Below, piece by piece: positions 6,373 through 10,043 of a stretch of 10,043 nucleotides of DNA. A model generated the notes under the pieces. That model was not told the DNA's origin. It searched no databases and saw only the letters and a list, made by a program, of their open reading frames with translations. The position numbers and the translations under genes are program-made. Position 1 is the first letter of the stretch, and the number at the start of each line of letters is the position of its first letter. Source of the stretch: Actinomycetota bacterium (lineage in GTDB: Bacteria > Actinomycetota > Thermoleophilia > Gaiellales > Gaiellaceae); contig JAFAIV010000164.1 in NCBI GenBank assembly GCA_019236545.1, positions 1 to 10,043 on the forward strand. The letters are read 5' to 3'.

Positions 6373-6635
6373 TGCACGAGCGCGCGCTCCTCGCCGACCT
6401 CGTCCGCGAGCTGGAGTCCGTCGCCGCGGAGGAGGGCGCAAGCCGCGTCCGCGCGGTCACGGTCCGCGTCGGCCCGCTCTCGCACATGACGCCGGAGCAC
6501 TTCGTCGAGCACTTCGTCGACGCGACCCGTGGCACCGTCGCGGAGGGCGCGCGCTGCGACGTCCAGCCGATCGACACGCACGACCCGCTCGCGCAGTCGA
6601 TCGTGCTCGAGAGCGTCGAGCTCGAGCTGCGCTAG
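6372..6635 (+). CDS. Short HypA-like protein lacking the zinc-finger domain
   Basis: The 87-residue product begins MHERALLADLVRELESVAAEE and continues VTVRVGPLSHMTPEHFVEHF, which resembles the nickel-binding N-terminal half of HypA, including the Met1-His2-Glu3 start used for nickel binding. Canonical HypA is about 115 residues and carries two CxxC pairs for structural zinc. Here, after EGARCDVQ, that domain is absent; the chain goes straight to THDPLAQSIVLESVELELR, which resembles the closing strand. Only one cysteine remains. It is therefore a trimmed relative rather than a frameshifted one, since the ending is intact. It is the last gene of the operon, overlaps the protease stop by one base (TGATG), and has a strong ribosome-binding site. 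It may act in nickel delivery to this hydrogenase, but that is inference. Confidence 0.8.
   Translation: MHERALLADLVRELESVAAEEGASRVRAVTVRVGPLSHMTPEHFVEHFVDATRGTVAEGARCDVQPIDTHDPLAQSIVLESVELELR
6632..6635. other. Shared CTAG: overlapping stop codons of convergent genes
   Basis: The palindrome CTAG serves as TAG for the plus-strand HypA-like gene (6633-6635) and TAG for the minus-strand Usp gene (6632-6634). There is no room for a conventional terminator between them, so the transcripts of the two operons should overlap unless they end inside a neighbouring gene. Confidence 0.9.
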
Positions 6636-7066
6636 GCCACCGCGGCGGCGGCCGGTTGCTCCGAGCCGACCACGAGCACCGGGCACGGGTGATCCTGGAG
6701 GAGCTCCTGGGCGAGCCGCGCCCGCGCGGGCACGACGATCATCCGCGCGTCACTCTCGATCGCAAGCCCGCGGATCGCGGCCGCGTCCGGCCCTGCGGTG
6801 CGGAGCGTCACGCGTTCGAGCCCTGCGGCACCGGCGGCCTTCTCGACCTCGTCGAGAGCCTCGCAGGTGCGCTGCTTGCGCACCTCCTCCATCATCGCCG
6901 CGACCGTGGAGTAGCCGACGACGGAGTAGCCGACGGTCGGGTACGTCACGTGCGCGACAGCGACCGCGAGCAGGGGCGCGCCCGTCGCGCGCGCGAGCTC
7001 GACGGCCTCGTGGCAGGCGTCGCAGGCGCCGGCGCTGCAGTCGGTGACGAGGAGGATCGGCCTCAT
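6632..7066 (-). CDS. UspA-like universal stress protein with an N-terminal cysteine cluster
   Basis: The 144-residue product has the alpha/beta Usp fold pattern: first strand RPILLVTDC, a second strand PLLAVAVAHV, a helix with EVRKQRTCEALDEVEKAA, then ARMIVVPAR and the closing strand CPVLVVG. The ATP-binding motif of UspA proteins (G-x2-G-x9-G-S/T) is missing; the region reads VPARARLAQELLQDHPCPV, so ATP binding of the usual kind is doubtful. The loop after strand 1 carries Cys10, Cys15, Cys18 and His19, where typical Usps have DGS-type residues. An internal repeat VGYSVVGYS occurs at 45-53. ATG 7066 is preferred; GTG 7072 is possible. Neither has a clear ribosome-binding site. The gene lies 63 bases downstream of the metallo-hydrolase gene on the same strand and its stop overlaps that of the HypA-like gene. 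Confidence 0.8.
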   Translation of the reverse strand: MRPILLVTDCSAGACDACHEAVELARATGAPLLAVAVAHVTYPTVGYSVVGYSTVAAMMEEVRKQRTCEALDEVEKAAGAAGLERVTLRTAGPDAAAIRGLAIESDARMIVVPARARLAQELLQDHPCPVLVVGSEQPAAAAVA

Positions 7067-7129
7067 GCCCACACGGTCGCCGCCACGCGCCGGAGCGGCA
7101 TCCGGGCGGACGCGGATGGAGGCTGCGGC

Positions 7130-7801
7130 TCAGCGCTCGACGCGCGAGCCGCCGACGATCGCGTCCGTGCCGTCGTCGAAGCGGACCCACGCCTTGCCCT
7201 TGCCGTCGTAGTCGGGGGACCACACGACGAGGGTGGCGTCGCGGCCGGCGACACGGACGCGGTCCGTCCCCTCGGGCTCGGCGCCGCTCCAGACGCGCAC
7301 GAACGGGTTGCGCTCGCGCTCGCGGCCGATCGTCGTCTCGTCGGTGTGGCCGGGGAGGACGCGCGTCCCGTCCGGCAGCGCCATGAAGACGTCCATCACC
7401 GCGCGGCTGATCGCCTCGAGGCTCCCGCCCCCGACCGCGTCGAGGAAGAGCGTGTCCCCTGTGAGCACGGCCTCGTCGTTCACGACGAACGCGACCATGT
7501 CGTCCGAGTGGCCGGGCGTCGCGATCCCGCGCACGCGCAGGCCGCCCCACTCCCACTCGCCGGGCTCCGCCACGACGGGGATCCCGAAGCGCGAGACGAG
7601 CTCGTCCTCGTGCGCGACGTGGTCGCCGTGCGCGTGCGTGCGCAGGAGCGCGGCCGGGGTCGCGCCCCAGCGCTCGACCGCCGCGACGAGCGGCTCGACG
7701 TCCGCGCCGGAGTCGACGAACACGGCCGTCCCTCCCTCGCGGTCGGCGATCGCGTACGCGTTCGACAGCCACCCGGCGTCCATGCTCCGCTCCACGAGCA
7801 T
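7130..7801 (-). CDS. Metallo-beta-lactamase-fold hydrolase (glyoxalase II-like) with a C-terminal extension
   Basis: The 223-residue protein has all the metal-ligand motifs of the family: THAHGDH (His56, His58, Asp60, His61), TPGHSDD (His98), TGDTLF (Asp116) and PGHTDETTIG (His152). This pattern is shared by glyoxalase II and related dinuclear zinc or iron hydrolases and dioxygenases, so the fold and metal site are secure while the substrate is not. After about residue 170 there is an extra ~50-residue segment (SPDYDGKGKAWVRF, then a VGGSRVER end) outside the hydrolase core, which looks like a small beta-rich add-on. ATG 7801 gives MLVERSMDAGWLSNAYAI, with WLSNxY typical of the family start; no ribosome-binding site is seen, so it may be leaderless. 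It probably shares a transcript with the Usp gene 63 bases downstream. Confidence 0.9.
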   Translation of the reverse strand: MLVERSMDAGWLSNAYAIADREGGTAVFVDSGADVEPLVAAVERWGATPAALLRTHAHGDHVAHEDELVSRFGIPVVAEPGEWEWGGLRVRGIATPGHSDDMVAFVVNDEAVLTGDTLFLDAVGGGSLEAISRAVMDVFMALPDGTRVLPGHTDETTIGRERERNPFVRVWSGAEPEGTDRVRVAGRDATLVVWSPDYDGKGKAWVRFDDGTDAIVGGSRVER

Positions 7802-7844
7802 GGCGGTAGGCTAGTCGCGAACCCGACGAGGAAGAGGTAACGAG
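7802..7844. promoter_or_regulatory. Short divergent spacer between the metallo-hydrolase gene and pspA
   Basis: Only 43 bases separate the two divergent starts. The right part holds the pspA ribosome-binding site. The space is too small for two complete promoters, so at least one promoter must reach into the neighbouring coding sequence. I see no recognisable -10 or -35 pair. Confidence 0.45.
7831..7837 (+). promoter_or_regulatory. Ribosome-binding site GAAGAGG for pspA
   Basis: GAAGAGG, preceded by another GAG, lies 7 bases before the ATG at 7845 and supports that start. Confidence 0.65.
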
Positions 7845-8639
7845 ATGGCCGGTCTGACGTCGCGCGCGTCGCTGATCGTGAAGGCGAAGGTCTCGAAGCT
7901 GCTCAACCGGGCCGAGAACCCGACCGAGACGCTCGACTACTCGTACGAGCAGATGCTCGAGCAGCTCCAGAACGTGAAGCGCGGCGTCGCCGACGTCGTC
8001 ACGGCGAAGAAGCGGCTCGAGCTCCAGACGCAGAAGCTGGAGCAGAACGTCGTCAAGCTCGAGACGCAGGCGCGGCAGGCGGTCGGCGCGGGCCGCGAGG
8101 ACCTCGCGCGGCAGGCGCTCGAGCGCAAGGCCGTCGCGCAGCAGCAGCTCCAGGGGCTCGACGCGCAGGTGCAGCAGCTCGAGGCGCAGCAGCAGCAGCT
8201 CATCGCCGCGCAGCAGCAGCTCGAGACCCGGATCGAGGGCTTCCGGACGCAGAAGGAGGTCCTGAAGGCGCAGTACTCCGCCGCCGAGGCGCAGGTGCGG
8301 GTCGGCGAGGCCGCCACCGGGATCGGCCAGCACATGAACGACACCGGCCTCGCGATCCAGCGCGCGAAGGACAAGACCGAGGAGCTGCAGGCGCGGGCAT
8401 CGGCCATCGACGAGCTGACGGCCTCGGGCGCGCTCGAGGACTTCACCACCGGCGACCAGACGCAGCTCGACCGCGAGCTGGCGCAGATCTCCGCCGGCTC
8501 GCAGGTCGACGACGAGCTCGCGAAGCTGAAGGCCGAGGTCGGCGCCGGCAGCGACACGGCCGCGCTCGGCGCGGGCGACGGCGCCGCCGCCGCGACCGCC
8601 GAGGAGCCGGCGCAGGCGGAGGAGCCCGCGGAGCAATAG
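7845..8639 (+). CDS. pspA: PspA/IM30 (ESCRT-III-like) membrane-stress protein
   Basis: The 264-residue product matches the PspA/Vipp1 family: a short amphipathic N-terminal segment (SRASLIVKAKVSKLLNRAE), the ENPTETLDYSYEQMLEQL block, and then a long charged coiled coil to about residue 190. These proteins assemble on the inner face of the cytoplasmic membrane and protect it during envelope stress. Residues 95-128 are unusually Gln-rich (QQQLQGLDAQVQQLEAQQQQ). The tail from about residue 230 is acidic and Ala-rich, probably disordered. The ATG has a good ribosome-binding site. The stop TAG overlaps the apparent ATA start of the PspAB-like gene, and an HtpX-type protease follows on the other strand, so the setting is an envelope-stress cluster. 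No adjacent PspB, PspC or PspF is seen. Confidence 0.94.
   Translation: MAGLTSRASLIVKAKVSKLLNRAENPTETLDYSYEQMLEQLQNVKRGVADVVTAKKRLELQTQKLEQNVVKLETQARQAVGAGREDLARQALERKAVAQQQLQGLDAQVQQLEAQQQQLIAAQQQLETRIEGFRTQKEVLKAQYSAAEAQVRVGEAATGIGQHMNDTGLAIQRAKDKTEELQARASAIDELTASGALEDFTTGDQTQLDRELAQISAGSQVDDELAKLKAEVGAGSDTAALGAGDGAAAATAEEPAQAEEPAEQ
8136..8222 (+). repeat. CAG-rich degenerate repeats encoding the Gln-rich part of PspA
   Basis: The unit GCG-CAG-CAG-CAG-CTC occurs at 8136-8150 and 8208-8222, with a four-CAG version starting at 8184. It encodes AQQQL repeated along the coiled coil. The copies stay in the reading frame and may be prone to copy-number change by slippage. Confidence 0.6.
8618..8624 (+). 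promoter_or_regulatory. Candidate ribosome-binding site GGAGGAG for the PspAB-like gene
   Basis: GGAGGAG lies inside the end of pspA, 11 bases before the ATA at 8636. The spacing is a little long but usable, and it supports initiation at the pspA stop rather than far downstream. Confidence 0.5.
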
Positions 8640-9208
8640 CCCGCCTCGGCGACATCCTCTTCGGGCGCAAGAAGCTGAAGGAGCCGGCGGGCGAGCGGCT
8701 GTTCGCGCTCTCGACGGCGGCCGTCACCCTCGACACCGGCTGCGGCCTGACGACCGCCGGCGTGGGCGCGATCGTCTACAAGCCGCTCTCCGCGGGCGAG
8801 TTCGCCCAGGTCGACAAGGACGTCCAGGAGCTGCTCGGCGCGGTCGCGAAGGACTCCGGCACGGAGCTCTCGCGCGAGAAGGACAAGTACGGCTTCGAGT
8901 GGTTCATCTTCAAGGACCCCGATCTCGAGGACCAGGTCAACGCCGTCCACGCGGTCGCCTCGGAGCTCGAGGCGCGCGGCTTCGGCGGCCAGCTGCTCGC
9001 CGCGCCGTTCCGCTTCCAGGGCGGCGAGCACCCGGTCTACTGGATCTACGGCTTCAAGACCGGGACGTTCTGGCCGTTCGTCCCGACGGGCGAGGAGCAG
9101 GAGCGCGACAACGCGCGAGAGCTGGAGCTGAAGGCGAAGCTGGAGCCGGAGCTCCCGGTCGAGCAGGACCTGTCGAAGTGGCTCGCCCTCTTCGACGCGC
9201 CGATCTAG
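8636..9208 (+). CDS. PspA-associated protein PspAB-like, apparent ATA start
   Basis: From ATA 8636 the 190-residue product runs (M)ARLGDILFGRKKL, then RLFALSTAAVTLDTGCGLTTAGVGA. The middle has KYGFEWFIFKD, VNAVHAVASELEARGFGGQLLAA and KTGTFWPFVPTGEEQERDNARELELK, and the end is DLSKWLALFDAPI. From memory this matches the actinobacterial PspAB family in both pattern and length; its biochemical role is not established. The first conventional start in frame is GTG 8762, which would remove the conserved first 42 residues, and no ATG, GTG or TTG occurs between the pspA end and that point. The ATA shares two bases with the pspA TAG (ATAG), imitating the ATGA/GTGA couplings elsewhere in this window. 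CTG 8675 or a sequence error are the alternatives. No membrane segment or signal peptide is visible. Confidence 0.82.
   Translation: MARLGDILFGRKKLKEPAGERLFALSTAAVTLDTGCGLTTAGVGAIVYKPLSAGEFAQVDKDVQELLGAVAKDSGTELSREKDKYGFEWFIFKDPDLEDQVNAVHAVASELEARGFGGQLLAAPFRFQGGEHPVYWIYGFKTGTFWPFVPTGEEQERDNARELELKAKLEPELPVEQDLSKWLALFDAPI
9205..9208. other. Shared CTAG: overlapping stop codons of the PspAB-like and HtpX genes
   Basis: CTAG provides TAG for the plus-strand PspAB-like gene (9206-9208) and TAG for the minus-strand HtpX gene (9205-9207). As at 6632-6635, nothing separates the two convergent coding regions. Confidence 0.9.
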
Positions 9209-10043
9209 GCGACCGGCCTACCCATCTCGCGGGCGATCTGGGAGAGCGCGGCGAGCCGCTTCTCCATCGGCGGGTGATCCATGAAGAGCTCGCCGAGCTG
9301 GTCGCGCCAGTTCGTCGGGACGATGAAGAAGGCGTTCATGCCGGCGACCTCGCGCAGGTCGCGCTGCGGGATCTGGGTGATGCCGCTCGCGATCTTCTGC
9401 AACGCGCTCATCAGGTTCTCCGGCGCCCCCGTGATCAGCGCGGAGCCGCGGTCGGCGGCGTACTCGCGGTAGCGGGAGATCGTCCGGATCAGGATGAAGC
9501 TGATCGCGTAGACGACCATCGAGACGACGAAGACGATCAGCCAGACGGGGACCTGGTTGTTGTTGTCGCGGTTGTTGCCGCCGTAGCCGCCGCCCCACAT
9601 GCCCGCGTAGAGGCCGAAGCGGGTCAGCATCGCGGCGAGCATGGCGAAGAAGCTGGCGACGGTCATGATCAGGACGTCGCGGTTGGCGATGTGCGAGAGC
9701 TCGTGCGCGAGGACGGCCTCGACCTCGGGCGCTTCGAGCCGCCGCCAGAGGCCCGTCGTCACGGCGACGGCCGCGTGCTGCGGGTTCCGGCCGGTGGCGA
9801 AGGCGTTCGGCACGTCGCTCTCGACGACGGCGATTCGCGGCTTCGGCAGGTCGGCCATCGCGCAGAGACGCTCGACCATGGCGTGGAGCTCGGGCGCCTC
9901 GTCGCGCTCGACGACCCGCGCGCCGGAGGCAGCGAGGGCGAGCTTGTCCGAGGTGTAGTACTGGACCGCGGCCAGCCCGATCACGATCACGAGCATCGGC
10001 GCGAGCCCGATCTTGAGCACGCTGAAGAGGACGACGGCGAAGA
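9205..10043 (-). CDS. htpX: HtpX-type M48 membrane zinc metalloprotease (N-terminus cut by window edge)
   Basis: At least 278 residues are present, and the frame stays open to the right edge, so the true start lies outside. A GTG at 10020 could be read as a start, but the codons before it (encoding FAVVLFS) continue the hydrophobic N-terminal segment, so the gene is better called partial. Counting from that GTG, the protease motif HELSH is at 106-110 (bases 9691-9705) with a following NRD, and the third zinc ligand is Glu187 in REYAADRGSA. Hydrophobic segments lie at about 1-20, 119-141 and 158-180, separated by a Gly/Asn-rich loop (GGGYGGNNRDNNN). The PNAFATGRNP signature is also present. 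HtpX degrades misfolded membrane proteins; its convergent placement beside pspA and the PspAB-like gene fits envelope quality control. Confidence 0.94.
   Translation of the reverse strand, partial: FAVVLFSVLKIGLAPMLVIVIGLAAVQYYTSDKLALAASGARVVERDEAPELHAMVERLCAMADLPKPRIAVVESDVPNAFATGRNPQHAAVAVTTGLWRRLEAPEVEAVLAHELSHIANRDVLIMTVASFFAMLAAMLTRFGLYAGMWGGGYGGNNRDNNNQVPVWLIVFVVSMVVYAISFILIRTISRYREYAADRGSALITGAPENLMSALQKIASGITQIPQRDLREVAGMNAFFIVPTNWRDQLGELFMDHPPMEKRLAALSQIAREMGRPVA

Noticed and set aside
7090..7105. Hairpin CCGGA-GCGGCA-TCCGG between the metallo-hydrolase and Usp genes as a terminator
   Set aside because: The stem is only 5 bases and no T-run follows on the minus strand. In DNA this GC-rich it is likely to be chance.
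6750..8636. Long minus-strand open frame (628 codons) across the Usp, metallo-hydrolase and pspA genes
   Set aside because: The translation is low-complexity Arg/Leu-rich sequence that is the complement of pspA and a frameshift of the two minus genes. It shows no domain pattern.
8762..9208. GTG 8762 as the start of the gene after pspA
   Set aside because: It would discard 42 conserved upstream residues of the PspAB-like family that are encoded in the same uninterrupted frame back to the pspA stop.
1..10043. tRNA, rRNA, CRISPR arrays, insertion sequences or phage attachment sites
   Set aside because: No cloverleaf-like sequence, spaced direct repeats, transposase motifs or terminal inverted repeats were seen. 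Genes cover nearly the whole window, and no gene-free stretch exceeds about 130 bases.

Overview
The window is very GC-rich with tightly packed genes and heavy use of GTG starts and 4-base start/stop overlaps. The gene content (cytoplasmic group 3b-type [NiFe] hydrogenase, PspA with the actinobacterial partner PspAB, HtpX) suggests a member of the Actinomycetota, perhaps a deep lineage such as Thermoleophilia. The lineage is an inference from gene content and base composition, not a measured placement.

Layout. Positions 1-1427 (minus strand) hold the maturation genes hypC-hypD-hypE, chained by GTGA overlaps; hypE runs off the left edge. A 128-base divergent spacer (1428-1555) separates them from a seven-gene plus-strand hydrogenase operon (1556-6635). 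Its order is beta subunit (iron-sulfur), a small cyclic-nucleotide-binding-domain protein, gamma subunit (FAD/NAD(P)/2Fe-2S), delta subunit (hydrogenase small subunit), alpha subunit (NiFe large subunit), maturation endopeptidase, and a short HypA-like protein without the zinc-finger domain. Next come two minus-strand genes, a cysteine-bearing UspA-like protein (6632-7066) and a metallo-beta-lactamase-fold hydrolase (7130-7801). A 43-base gap leads to pspA (7845-8639) and a PspAB-like gene (8636-9208) whose apparent start is an ATA overlapping the pspA stop. The window closes with a minus-strand HtpX-type membrane protease cut by the right edge.

How it works together. Alpha and delta form the H2-activating module. 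Gamma carries electrons between the iron-sulfur chain and NAD(P)H, and beta adds further iron-sulfur clusters, giving a soluble heterotetrameric NAD(P)-linked hydrogenase (HyhBGSL / sulfhydrogenase type). HypC, HypD and HypE build the Fe(CN)2CO part of the site, the HypA-like protein may help with nickel, and the endopeptidase trims the large-subunit tail. No canonical hypA, hypB or hypF lies in the window. The right part is a separate envelope-stress module (PspA, PspAB, HtpX).

Points most worth a second look: the CNB-domain protein inside the hydrogenase operon with a rebuilt, aromatic ligand pocket; the HypA-like protein lacking its zinc finger; the ATA/TAG overlap at the start of the PspAB-like gene; the cysteine cluster in the UspA-like protein; and the two convergent gene pairs that both end on a shared CTAG.
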